Below are positions 15,597 through 24,931 of a stretch of 64,000 nucleotides of DNA, in pieces (the stretch's first letter is position 1; each line of letters opens with the position of its first letter). The notes beneath the pieces are model-generated. The model was not told the origin of the DNA and did not search any database. It saw only the letters and a list, made by a program, of their open reading frames with translations. Location of the stretch: contig CAMNLA010000055.1 in the NCBI GenBank assembly GCA_946542925.1, positions 1 through 64,000 on the forward strand. The letters are read 5' to 3'. Both the position numbers and the translations under genes were made by a program. This stretch comes from UBA4363 sp002393965. GTDB taxonomy: Bacteria; Bacteroidota; Bacteroidia; Bacteroidales; Paludibacteraceae.

Positions 15597-15917
15597 ATGT
15601 TAATGACGATTGTATTATCCAGTATGTCGAGTCACCTATCCTGTGTGCTCCTCCTGTCGGAAAACATGGACATGGCGCTGAAACTCCTGATCGTGGGAAT
15701 CATCAGTGTCTTCATCGTGCTGACCATAGTCATCTGGTTCGGCAAGGCACTGATTGCCCTGGTCAACCGTTTCGCACCGGAAGAGCAAGTCAAGGCATCC
15801 AAAGTGTCCGCGTCAGAAACGGGCGGGGTGAGCGACCGTCACCGGAGAATCATTGAGGAGGCGGTCCGTCGAATCACGAACGGCAAGGGTCGAGTCGAAA
15901 AGATAGAGAAACGATAG
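15597..15917 (+). CDS. oadG: Sodium-pump decarboxylase gamma subunit (OadG family)
   Basis: Small membrane subunit that holds the alpha and beta subunits together in Na+-translocating decarboxylases. One membrane helix is clear (about 28-50, LKLLIVGIISVFIVLTIVIWFG), followed by a hydrophilic linker and a basic helical tail (RHRRIIEEAVRRI). Starts at M24 or M26 are possible alternatives, since the first 23 residues look unlike the family. Identity rests on size, layout and position directly before oadA and oadB. Confidence 0.8.
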   Translation: MLMTIVLSSMSSHLSCVLLLSENMDMALKLLIVGIISVFIVLTIVIWFGKALIALVNRFAPEEQVKASKVSASETGGVSDRHRRIIEEAVRRITNGKGRVEKIEKR

Positions 15918-15967
15918 AGAGACACATCTAAAAAATAATTAACCGATAACCCTATTAAACGAGCAAG

Positions 15968-17812
15968 ATGGGTAAGCAAATAAAGTTCTGTCTGGTGTTC
16001 CGCGATATGTGGCAGGCAGCAGGAAAGTATGTACCAAGAGTAGATCAACTGACGCAGGTAGCACCGGCGATTGTCCGCATGGGCTGTTTTGCACGAGTGG
16101 AAACCAACGGAGGCGGCTTCGAGCAGGTGAACCTCCTATTCGGCGAGAATCCGAACAAGGCGGTGAGAGCCTGGACCAAGCCGTTCCACGAGGCAGGCAT
16201 TCAGACCCAGATGCTCGACCGCGCCCTGAACGGCCTGCGGATGAGTCCCGTGCCGGCAGACGTGCGGAAACTCTTCTACGTAGTAAAGAAAAAGCAGGGG
16301 ACGGACATCGCCCGCACCTTCTGCGGACTGAACGACACGCGCAACATCCTGCCGTCCATCACGTATGCACACGAAGGCGGCATGATCAGTCAGTGCTGTT
16401 TGTGCATCACGTTCTCACCAATCCATACGGTGGACTACTATACGAAGATGGCCTTCGAACTGATCGAAGCCGGAGCCGACGAGATCTGTCTGAAAGACAT
16501 GGCTGGCATCGGACGTCCTGCAAGTCTGGGCAAGATCGTAGCCAACATCAAGGCGAAATATCCAGAGATTCCTATTCAGTACCACAGCCACTCGGGACCG
16601 GGCTTCAGCGTAGCGTCGATCCTGGAGGTTGCCAAGGCTGGTGCGGACTACATCGACGTAGGGATGGAACCCCTTTCCTGGGGTACGGGACATGCGGACG
16701 TGCTGACGGTGCAGGCGATGCTCAAGGATGCGGGATTCGAGGTTCCGGAGATCAACATGGAGGCCTACATGGAAGTGCGTACCCTGGTCACACAGATGAT
16801 GGACGACTTCCTCGGCCTGTACATTCCGAAGCGTAACCGTCTGATGAACTCCCTGCTAATCGGTCCCGGCCTGCCTGGCGGCATGATGGGTTCGCTGATG
16901 ACGGACCTGGAAACGAACCTTGCGTCGCTGAACAAATGGAAGGAGAAACACAACCAGGAGAAACTCACGCAGGACCAGCTGCTCATCAAGCTATTCAACG
17001 AAGTGGCTTACGTATGGCCTAAGATGGGTTATCCGTGTCTGGTGACACCGTTCAGCCAGTACGTAAAGAACATGGCCCTGATGAACGTCATGCAGATGGA
17101 GAAGGGCAAGGACCGCTGGTCGATGATTGCCGACGACATCTGGGACATGATGCTGGGCAAGAGCGGCCGTCTGCCTGGTCCGCTGGATGCGAAGCTGGTC
17201 GAAATGGCCAAGGCACAGGGTCGCGAGTTCCACGATGAGGATCCACAGACGAACTATCCGGACCAACTGGACACGTTCCGTCAGGAGATGCAGGAGAACA
17301 GCTGGGACTTCGGCGAGGACAACGAGGAGCTATTCGAACTGGCGATGCACCCGCAGCAGTACCGTGCCTACAAGAGTGGCAAGGCGAAGACAGACTTCGA
17401 AGCCGACTGTGCACAGCGCCGTCAGGCGGAAGGCGTCAAGGGCGGAAGTCTCGAACTGCCACAGACGATCGAGGTGGAAGTCGAGGGAACAAAATACAGC
17501 GTAGTGATCGGAGAAGCAGGAAATACAGCGACGGGCACTACCCCTGCATCGGCAGGAGGAGTCAGTGCCGGCACAGGCGAGGGCGAGCCATTGCTTGCAC
17601 CGCTGGAGGGCAAGTTCTACCTGGTCAAGACATCCGGTGACACAGCCGTCAAGGTGGGCGATAGCGTCAAGAAGGGTCAGACGGTCTGCTACATCGAAGC
17701 GATGAAGACGTTCAATGCCATTGCAGCGGAGAAGGACGGCGTGGTAACCGAGATTGTCCTGAAGAGCGGTGACAGCGTCTCGGAGGATGACGTATTGATG
17801 AAAATTAAATAA
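15968..17812 (+). CDS. oadA: Biotin-dependent decarboxylase alpha subunit (oxaloacetate type)
   Basis: Carboxyltransferase subunit that moves CO2 from oxaloacetate (or a related acid) to biotin. Residues 1-290 form the HMGL-like barrel. D13 in RDMWQ, K176-D177 in LKDMAG and H206/H208 in YHSHSGPG stand at the metal and active-site positions. A PYC/OADA conserved region follows, then an Ala/Gly-rich linker (about 520-540) and a biotinyl domain with K580 in EAMKT. The active-site words differ from proteobacterial OadA, where RDAHQ, MLLRGQN and HTH are usual; this clade reads RDMWQ and MLDRALN. Substrate is therefore inferred, with methylmalonyl-CoA or pyruvate carboxylase activity as alternatives. 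oadB follows after 16 bases. Confidence 0.85.
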   Translation: MGKQIKFCLVFRDMWQAAGKYVPRVDQLTQVAPAIVRMGCFARVETNGGGFEQVNLLFGENPNKAVRAWTKPFHEAGIQTQMLDRALNGLRMSPVPADVRKLFYVVKKKQGTDIARTFCGLNDTRNILPSITYAHEGGMISQCCLCITFSPIHTVDYYTKMAFELIEAGADEICLKDMAGIGRPASLGKIVANIKAKYPEIPIQYHSHSGPGFSVASILEVAKAGADYIDVGMEPLSWGTGHADVLTVQAMLKDAGFEVPEINMEAYMEVRTLVTQMMDDFLGLYIPKRNRLMNSLLIGPGLPGGMMGSLMTDLETNLASLNKWKEKHNQEKLTQDQLLIKLFNEVAYVWPKMGYPCLVTPFSQYVKNMALMNVMQMEKGKDRWSMIADDIWDMMLGKSGRLPGPLDAKLVEMAKAQGREFHDEDPQTNYPDQLDTFRQEMQENSWDFGEDNEELFELAMHPQQYRAYKSGKAKTDFEADCAQRRQAEGVKGGSLELPQTIEVEVEGTKYSVVIGEAGNTATGTTPASAGGVSAGTGEGEPLLAPLEGKFYLVKTSGDTAVKVGDSVKKGQTVCYIEAMKTFNAIAAEKDGVVTEIVLKSGDSVSEDDVLMKIK

Positions 17813-17828
17813 ACGACCAGTCAGAATC

Positions 17829-19064
17829 ATGGAAGATATATTACAAAAACTGTATGACATGACGGCCATCGGGTCGATCGTCGAAGACCCTCGGTTCCTG
17901 ATCATGTATCTGCTGGCCTTCGTACTGTTCTATCTCGGAATCCGGAAGCACTACGAACCGCTGTTGCTCATCCCGATTGCGTTCGGAGTGCTGATTGCCA
18001 ACTTCCCGGGTGGCGAGATGGGTGTGATACAGGCCAATTCGGACGGGATGGTCGAGGTTCACGGGCAGATGAAAGACATCTACCAGATGTCGTTGCCAGA
18101 GATTGCGCATGACCTGGGTCTGATGAACTTCCTCTATTACATGCTCATCAAGACGGGTTTCCTGCCGCCTGTGATCTTCATGGGAGTGGGCGCACTTACG
18201 GACTTTGGTCCGATGTTGCGCAACCTGCGTCTTGCCATCTTCGGAGCAGCGGCTCAGTTGGGCATCTTCACTGTCCTGATTGTGGCTGTTGCTTCAGGCT
18301 TCACGACGAAAGAGGCAGCATCGCTTGGTATCATCGGAGGTGCAGACGGTCCGACCGCCATCTTCACGACCATCAAACTGGCCCCTCACCTACTGGGTCC
18401 GATTGCCATCGCCGCCTATTCGTATATGGCCCTCGTTCCGGTGATTATCCCGCTGGTGGTACGCCTGCTGTGTTCGGAAAAGGAGCTGCGCATCAACATG
18501 AAGGAGCAGGATAAACTATATCCGAACAAGACGGAGTTCAAGAACATGCGCGTACTGAAGATCATCTTCCCGATTGCGGTGACGACGGTGGTTGCGATTA
18601 TCGTTCCGACGGCGGTTCCGCTAATCGGCATGCTGATGTTCGGCAATTTGCTGAAAGAGATTGGTTCGGATACCAGCCGTTTGTTCGACACAATCTCCAA
18701 CTCCATCATGAACACGGCAACGGTCTTCCTCGGTCTCTGTGTCGGAGCCACGATGACGGTGGATGCGTTCCTGAACCTTCAGACCATAGGAATCGTCGTA
18801 GGCGGATTCTTTGCTTTCGGTCTGTCCATCTCGGGAGGTATCCTGATGGTCAAGGTGATGAATCTCTTCGTCAAGAAGAAGATCAATCCGCTGGTGGGAG
18901 CAACGGGTCTGAGTGCCGTCCCGATGGCCTCGCGCGTCTGCAACGATATCTCAACGAAGATAGATCCAAAGAATCACGTGCTGAACTACTGCATGTCCAG
19001 CAACGTCTCTGGAGTGATCGGATCGGCTGTGGCAGCTGGAGTTTTGATTTCGTTCTTAGGATAA
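17829..19064 (+). CDS. oadB: Sodium-ion-translocating decarboxylase beta subunit
   Basis: Integral membrane subunit that decarboxylates carboxy-biotin and exports two Na+ per turnover. The 411-aa chain is almost entirely hydrophobic apart from an N-terminal segment, and carries the hallmark SLGIIGGADGPTAIF with the Na+-linked aspartate. Later segments (NTATVFLGLCVGATM, GATGLSAVPMASRV) are also typical of the family. It is the last gene of oadGAB and is followed by a 15-bp hairpin. Confidence 0.94.
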   Translation: MEDILQKLYDMTAIGSIVEDPRFLIMYLLAFVLFYLGIRKHYEPLLLIPIAFGVLIANFPGGEMGVIQANSDGMVEVHGQMKDIYQMSLPEIAHDLGLMNFLYYMLIKTGFLPPVIFMGVGALTDFGPMLRNLRLAIFGAAAQLGIFTVLIVAVASGFTTKEAASLGIIGGADGPTAIFTTIKLAPHLLGPIAIAAYSYMALVPVIIPLVVRLLCSEKELRINMKEQDKLYPNKTEFKNMRVLKIIFPIAVTTVVAIIVPTAVPLIGMLMFGNLLKEIGSDTSRLFDTISNSIMNTATVFLGLCVGATMTVDAFLNLQTIGIVVGGFFAFGLSISGGILMVKVMNLFVKKKINPLVGATGLSAVPMASRVCNDISTKIDPKNHVLNYCMSSNVSGVIGSAVAAGVLISFLG

Positions 19065-19136
19065 GGTAAAAACGGTTCGTCCAAGGCGTTTCCCTACTGG
19101 GATGCGTTTTGTTCGCCCCCCCAAAAAAAGTATTTA

Positions 19137-19172
19137 TCCCCCTATTTCCTGTATAGTCAGGAGATAGGGGGA
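19137..19172 (+). terminator. Terminator after oadB
   Basis: tccccctatttcctg pairs with caggagataggggga (15 bp, one G-U) around a 6-base loop, 72 bases after oadB. It closes the oad operon. Confidence 0.8.
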
Positions 19173-19198
19173 CATTGTTTGTATCATCCCAAAATTGG

Positions 19199-19645
19199 GA
19201 GAGGGTGACGCTCCTACGGAGTTCTAAGAGGAAGAGGCGTTTATAGCAGGGGTTGAAACCCCTGCCTGTATTCTGTCGTCCCGATGGGACTATTCTTTTG
19301 TCTTGTTTTACAAGACATTTTGGGCGGCGCCTCGGAATAACAAATAAATTTGTTCTCCTCTCGGCTTGCTCCAAAATTGGACGGACGGGTGGGTGGTGGA
19401 TGGACGGGTTGGAGGGTGACGCTCCTACGGAGTTCGGAGCGGAAGATGCGCTTATAGCAGGGGTTACGCTACGCTTCACCCCTGCCTGTATTCTGACGTC
19501 CCTATGGGACTATTTTAGAACTACCATTCTATGCAGGGGTTACACCCCTGCCTGTATTCTGACGTCCCGAAGGGACTATTTTAGAACTACCGTTCTATGC
19601 AGGGGTTACACCCCTGCCTGTATTCTGTCGTCCCTACGGGACTAA
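19199..19645. repeat. Cluster of intergenic palindromic repeats
   Basis: Four copies of a palindromic unit, gcaggggtt(N)acccctgcctgtattctg(a/t)cgtccc(N)gggact, occur at about 19240, 19457, 19533 and 19600. Two copies of a 5' module, gagggtgacgctcctacggagttc, occur at about 19201 and 19412. The last three units are spaced by ttttagaactacc(a/g)ttctat. Each unit holds two small hairpins (gcagggg/cccctgc and cgtccc/gggac). No protein gene fits the region. The look is that of REP-like elements spread through Bacteroidales genomes. Confidence 0.8.
19314..19381. repeat. 68-bp intergenic repeat, copy 2
   Basis: Near-identical to 24-91 and embedded between palindromic units of the cluster. In both places a gcaggg-type palindrome lies next to it, so it is probably a module of the same repeat family. 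Confidence 0.75.
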
Positions 19646-21015
19646 ATCGGGGTGGATGGGGGGTCGATGTTGAGGGACTTGTGTGGCGTGACGCCAAGTT
19701 GGCGCAGCGTCTCAGTGCGTCGGAGAATATTGCCGGGTCCGTCGTAGAGTTTGCGGCGTGCATCGGAATAGACCTTGGAGAGTCGCTGGAGAGCGTTCTC
19801 GACGGCGTTGAAATCGTCCTGAAAGCCAACCACCTTGTCGTAGAGATCGGCGGCACGTCGAACGATCTCCTCGACGTTGCGGTTCTGCCGGTTGACCTGC
19901 CAGAGGTTGTAGGTAAGATGGAGCGTCATCATGAGGTTGGTCGGGGAAAGGATGATGACGTGCTTCTTGTAGGCATCGAAGGAGAGCGAAGGCTGGCGTT
20001 TCATGGCGGCGATGTAACTACTCTCGTTAGGAACAAACATCAGGACATAGCCGACAGAACCCTTGACGAGGTCGGCATAGTTCTTGTCGGCGAGTTCGTC
20101 GATGTGTCGGCGGATGCTACGCACGTGTTCGTCGAGGAGGTGTTCGCGCTGTTGAGGGTCGGAGGCGGCAACAGCCTCGGCATAGGCAGTGAGGGAAACC
20201 TTGGAATCGATGACCACGGAGGTGCCTTCGGGGAAGCGCACGATGACGTCGGGGCGGAAGTTGCTGCCACTGGCATCCTTGACATTCTCCTGCACCAGGA
20301 ACTCTTCGCCACGCCGCAGTCCGCTGTCCTCGAGGATGCGGAGGAGGATCATCTCTCCCCAATCGCCCTGAGTCTTGCTCTCGCCCTTGAGTGCACGAGT
20401 GAGATTGGCGGCATCGCTACCGATGCGTTCGGTCTGTTCGGTGAGGTTGCGGACGGCGGCATCCTGTTGTTGCTGGAAGAGCTTCATGGTGTCGAGAAAA
20501 GTCTTCTCGATGCTGTGTTTGTTGACCTCGCTCTGGGTGCGTGAGTCATCGATGGACTTGCGGAAGGCTGCGAACTGTTCGCGTATGGGTTGCATAAGGG
20601 CATCGAACTGGGAGCGGTTGGTCTCCTGGAGTTCCTTCTGTCGGTCGATGAGTTGCTGTGCGGACTGTTTCGCCAACTGTTGTCTCATGGTCTCGAACTT
20701 TTCGTTCCATTGGCGGTCGCTCTGGAGTCGGAGTTCGTCGAAGTGGGTACGTTCCTGGTTGAGCCGTTCCTTCATGTCAGAGAGTTGGCGTGAGGCTTCG
20801 TCCCGAACGGCGGCGATGCGTTCTTCGCACAATTTATCCTTCTCCCGGAAAGACTGATTCATTCCCTCTACAGCCTGTTCGTACTGTTGTGAGAGCCGTG
20901 CGTTCTCGATCCGGAGTCGGGAGGTCTCTCTGGATTGGAGCACGAAGGCAATGAGATAGCCGAGAAGGATGCCGACGCATCCGACAAGAAGAATAACAAG
21001 CGTTGAGGTTTCCAT
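19642..21015 (-). CDS. rmuC: DNA recombination protein RmuC
   Basis: RmuC-family protein with one N-terminal membrane helix (about 4-25, LVILLVGCVGILLGYLIAFVL), a long coiled coil (about 30-190) and the PD-(D/E)XK-like RmuC domain. The motifs ALKGESKTQGDWGEMILLRILEDSGL, FRPDVIVRFPEG and VVIDSKVSLTAY are visible. The ATG at METSTL is preferred; an in-frame start 63 bases earlier would add residues encoded by an A/T-run upstream region. The C-terminal few codons run up to the repeat cluster. The family is linked to limiting DNA inversions and rearrangements. Confidence 0.93.
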   Translation of the reverse strand: METSTLVILLVGCVGILLGYLIAFVLQSRETSRLRIENARLSQQYEQAVEGMNQSFREKDKLCEERIAAVRDEASRQLSDMKERLNQERTHFDELRLQSDRQWNEKFETMRQQLAKQSAQQLIDRQKELQETNRSQFDALMQPIREQFAAFRKSIDDSRTQSEVNKHSIEKTFLDTMKLFQQQQDAAVRNLTEQTERIGSDAANLTRALKGESKTQGDWGEMILLRILEDSGLRRGEEFLVQENVKDASGSNFRPDVIVRFPEGTSVVIDSKVSLTAYAEAVAASDPQQREHLLDEHVRSIRRHIDELADKNYADLVKGSVGYVLMFVPNESSYIAAMKRQPSLSFDAYKKHVIILSPTNLMMTLHLTYNLWQVNRQNRNVEEIVRRAADLYDKVVGFQDDFNAVENALQRLSKVYSDARRKLYDGPGNILRRTETLRQLGVTPHKSLNIDPPSTPI

Positions 21016-21167
21016 CGTACTAAAAAGGGAAAAAAAATTTTTTTTCGGTTGTAAAAATAATGAGGAGTAAAGTTTCAAAAAAAAACGGATACGTCAAAGC
21101 ATCAAGGCAGAAAACGACGATTATTTTTTTTCAGGCAGGGTGGAGATCGGAATCTTAGGAAAAGACT

Positions 21168-21201
21168 GAGGGCCGGCACAGGTAAGAGTGCCAGCCCTCA
21201 A
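21168..21201 (-). terminator. Terminator of enolase gene
   Basis: On the minus strand a 13-bp stem (tgagggctggcac / gtgccggccctca, one G-U) with an 8-base loop starts 33 bases after the eno stop and is followed by tcttttcct. Confidence 0.8.
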
Positions 21202-21233
21202 GCATTGAATAATCTTTCTGAGAAGCGAGGAAC

Positions 21234-22541
<1,308 letters not shown>

Positions 22542-22596
22542 ACTTATTATCCTTTTAAAGAATCTGATTTATTGAATTTTCGGTTACAAAATGTCG

Positions 22597-22628
22597 CAAA
22601 GATAGGAAACGGAACTTAAAATCGCAAT
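22597..22628 (-). promoter_or_regulatory. eno promoter
   Basis: On the minus strand ATTG (22628-22625), a 20-base spacer and TATCTTTG (22604-22597) give a near-perfect Bacteroidetes promoter. The leader would be about 50 bases. Confidence 0.75.
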
Positions 22629-22769
22629 AAGTGTCAGCACAATTTTTTCGATATATTTCCGAGAGTTCGCCATCGTGCCACAGGATAGCCATTCAAACTC
22701 ATTCATCGGGCTCGTACCCGTTCGCAGAATTGTACGAAAAGCGAGGATGAAAGACGGTGGATTAGCAGT

Positions 22770-22835
22770 GGAGTAGTATTGGAGTCGTATTGGAGTAGTA
22801 TTGGAGTAGTATTGGAGTCGTGGTGGAGTCGTAAG
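22770..22835. repeat. Six 11-bp tandem repeats upstream of K+ channel promoter
   Basis: Six contiguous units of ggagt(a/c)gtatt; the last two end in ggt and aag. The 11-base period is close to one helical turn. The array lies between the eno and channel promoters, 40 bases upstream of the channel's -33 box, in a 500-base stretch with no gene. Confidence 0.85.
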
Positions 22836-22874
22836 GGTTGTCCGAAAGGGTAAAAAAAGGAGGCGGAACGGTTG

Positions 22875-22906
22875 TTTGCAAAGAAAAAAAAGAAAAGGTA
22901 TCTTTG
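22875..22906 (+). promoter_or_regulatory. Promoter of K+ channel gene
   Basis: TTTG, exactly 20 bases, then TATCTTTG: a full consensus match. Transcription would start near 22912, giving a leader of about 130 bases to the preferred start codon. Confidence 0.75.
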
Positions 22907-23041
22907 TAATGGGGAACATAAGGAGGGGCGTACAGACGCTTGCGGAAAGGTGGAATCCCCGGAGAGGACGATACCTTAAACGCAGCGAGGTCTTGGTGGG
23001 TTCCGTCAGAAGTTCCCAACCTAACAACAAGTTGCACATCC

Positions 23042-24073
23042 ATGAGCAGGAAAGACAGCAGTCTAACGCGGGCGACGAAGCGTCTGAGAGTGGTACTTCG
23101 TCCCATCACGTGGGTCGTGGCGCACCTGGTGAGTCTGGTGACGGGCATCAAGGACCGCAAGCGTCAGAAAGAGGTATTGTATAGGGTGATATTCGAGACG
23201 GACACGCCGGCAGGGAAGCGATTTGACGTCATACTGATATGTTTCATCCTATTCTCGATTGTGGTCACAATCATGGAATCGATACCGTGGATCAGGACAT
23301 CGTGTCATACGCTGTTTTTAGTAGCGGAATGGCTGACGACGCTGTTTTTCACGGCAGAGTATGTCTTGCGTCTGTACTGTTCGCCGGAGCCGAGAAAATA
23401 TGCGTTGTCGGTGTTCGGAGTGATTGACTTCCTCGCCACGATCCCGCTGTATCTGATGTTCTTCGTCACATCGGCCCAGTACCTGATAATCCTGCGAGCG
23501 TTCCGTCTGGTGAGAATCTTCCGCGTGTTCAAGCTATTCAGTTTCCTAAGCGAGGGCGAGCAATTGATCGAGAGTCTGGTGGCCTCGGCCCGTAAGTTGC
23601 TGGTTTTCTTCCTGTTCATATTGATCCTGTGTATCGCAATCGGGACGTTGATGTTCATGTTTGAAGGCGGTAGGGCTGGCAGTGAGTTCCGGACGATACC
23701 GGACTCGATCTACTGGGCCATTGTGACACTGACGACAGTCGGATACGGCGACATCACGCCAACGACGGCGGTGGGGAGAGTATTGTCGAGCCTGGTGATG
23801 CTGCTGGGATACACGATCATAGCCATACCGACGGGCATCGTATCGGTAGCAATGTTCCGGACAGTGAAGGGCAAGAAAGTGTTAGAGTGTCCACACTGCC
23901 ACACGACGGACCACAAGCGCAGTGACCGATTCTGTCAGCACTGCGGCACACCGCTGATCGTGCCAGACGAGGAGACGGACCGCATCACGGACGCCCTCAC
24001 GGGCATCCCGAACGAGATGTCGGAACGGTTTGCCGAGATGAAAGAAGAGGAAAAGAAGCACAAGAATACATGA
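23042..24073 (+). CDS. Voltage-gated-type potassium channel with C-terminal zinc ribbon
   Basis: Six-helix ion channel subunit. S4 carries Arg/Lys at every third position (RAFRLVRIFRVFK, about 152-164). The selectivity filter is TVGYGD (232-237), followed by S6 with GYTIIAIPTG. After S6 comes a four-cysteine zinc ribbon, CPHC...CQHC (283, 286, 298, 301), then an acidic helical tail. The ATG at MSRKDS is preferred. Upstream in-frame starts (22940) add a stretch unlike this family, although they lie on the predicted transcript. A K+-selective tetramer in the inner membrane is expected. Confidence 0.88.
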   Translation: MSRKDSSLTRATKRLRVVLRPITWVVAHLVSLVTGIKDRKRQKEVLYRVIFETDTPAGKRFDVILICFILFSIVVTIMESIPWIRTSCHTLFLVAEWLTTLFFTAEYVLRLYCSPEPRKYALSVFGVIDFLATIPLYLMFFVTSAQYLIILRAFRLVRIFRVFKLFSFLSEGEQLIESLVASARKLLVFFLFILILCIAIGTLMFMFEGGRAGSEFRTIPDSIYWAIVTLTTVGYGDITPTTAVGRVLSSLVMLLGYTIIAIPTGIVSVAMFRTVKGKKVLECPHCHTTDHKRSDRFCQHCGTPLIVPDEETDRITDALTGIPNEMSERFAEMKEEEKKHKNT

Positions 24074-24111
24074 AAAAAGGCGTTGGATACATGATTTTAA
24101 CAAATTATTAC

Positions 24112-24119
24112 TATTTTTG
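24112..24119 (+). promoter_or_regulatory. -7 element of the capsule-export operon
   Basis: TATTTTTG fits TAnnTTTG and lies 26 bases before the first export gene. The -33 box is not clear (a TTGG is 25 bases upstream). Confidence 0.45.
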
Positions 24120-24145
24120 CATATATTAGTATGTCGGACTGCTGA

Positions 24146-24919
24146 ATGAGAAGCAAGATAAGAACATATATTCTGTTTATAGCATTGGGAGTGCTGATGA
24201 GCAGTTGCATCACATCGAGGAAGACGAATTACCTTCAGGATTCGGGCATCGACATTGAGCAATACAAAAGGATTGACAGCATGTACCTGCACGACGACTA
24301 CCGCCTTCAGGTAGGTGATCAGATTTATTTCCAGATACTGTCAACGTCGGAAGAAGCGCCGAAGATATTCGGTCAGAGCGGTACGATGCAAACGAACATG
24401 CAGAACGGTTTGATGACGTACAAGGTGTACAGCGACTCGTGTATTGACTTTCCGTTCATCGGTCCGGTAAAAGTGGTGGGCCACACGACGAGAGAGACGA
24501 AAGAGGTGCTGGAGAAAGCCCTGGAGGACTATGTGCCGAACTGCAACGTGGAGGTGTGGCTGGCGAAGGCGAAATTCACGGTCATCGGACCAGGCAATAC
24601 GGGCACGTATGACATGCCGAAGGAGCGTCTGACCATCTTCGAGGCTCTCTCGGTGGCTGGCGACCTGAAGCCGCTATCGGACCGCAAGAAGATCCATCTG
24701 TTGCGCAAGAAAGACGGGAAGACGATTGTGAAGACGTTCGATGTAAGGTCGAAAGACATCATCGGTTCGGAGTACTACTACATAGAACCCAATGACGTCA
24801 TCTACGTCCCGAACATCACCGGTCAGTTCTTCAGCATCACATCGTTCAGTGCGTTGCTATCGACCATCACATCGGCCATATCGTTCGGAGTGCTGATCTA
24901 TTCGTTGAGCAACAAATAG
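24146..24919 (+). CDS. Polysaccharide export lipoprotein (Wza/BexD family), copy 1
   Basis: Outer-membrane polysaccharide exporter subunit. A lipobox (LMSSC, lipidated Cys21) is followed by a polysaccharide export domain that opens DYRLQVGDQIYFQILS. SLBB-type repeats follow (FTVIGPGNTGTYDMPKERLTIFEALSVAGDLK, and IHLLRKKDGKTIVKTFDVRS). The C-terminal hydrophobic stretch FSALLSTITSAISFGVLIY may form the helix that lines the outer-membrane pore. A second, similar gene follows after 12 bases. Confidence 0.92.
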   Translation: MRSKIRTYILFIALGVLMSSCITSRKTNYLQDSGIDIEQYKRIDSMYLHDDYRLQVGDQIYFQILSTSEEAPKIFGQSGTMQTNMQNGLMTYKVYSDSCIDFPFIGPVKVVGHTTRETKEVLEKALEDYVPNCNVEVWLAKAKFTVIGPGNTGTYDMPKERLTIFEALSVAGDLKPLSDRKKIHLLRKKDGKTIVKTFDVRSKDIIGSEYYYIEPNDVIYVPNITGQFFSITSFSALLSTITSAISFGVLIYSLSNK

Positions 24920-24931
24920 AAAGAGTCAGAA

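Noticed and set aside
16009..16836. 275-codon frame inside oadA in another frame
   Set aside because: Arg/Gly/His-rich composition typical of a frame shadow in GC-rich coding DNA.
19253..19645. 130-codon + strand frame in the repeat cluster
   Set aside because: The same peptide block recurs because it translates the repeated palindromes.
19457..19645. Possible CRISPR array
   Set aside because: Units are self-complementary and separated by repeated, not unique, sequence, spacing varies, and no cas gene is present.
22940..23041. Upstream start extending the K+ channel by 34 residues
   Set aside because: The extension is Trp/Ser-rich and unlike channel N-termini, while MSRKDS leads straight into a basic helix; the longer form is not fully excluded because it lies on the predicted transcript.
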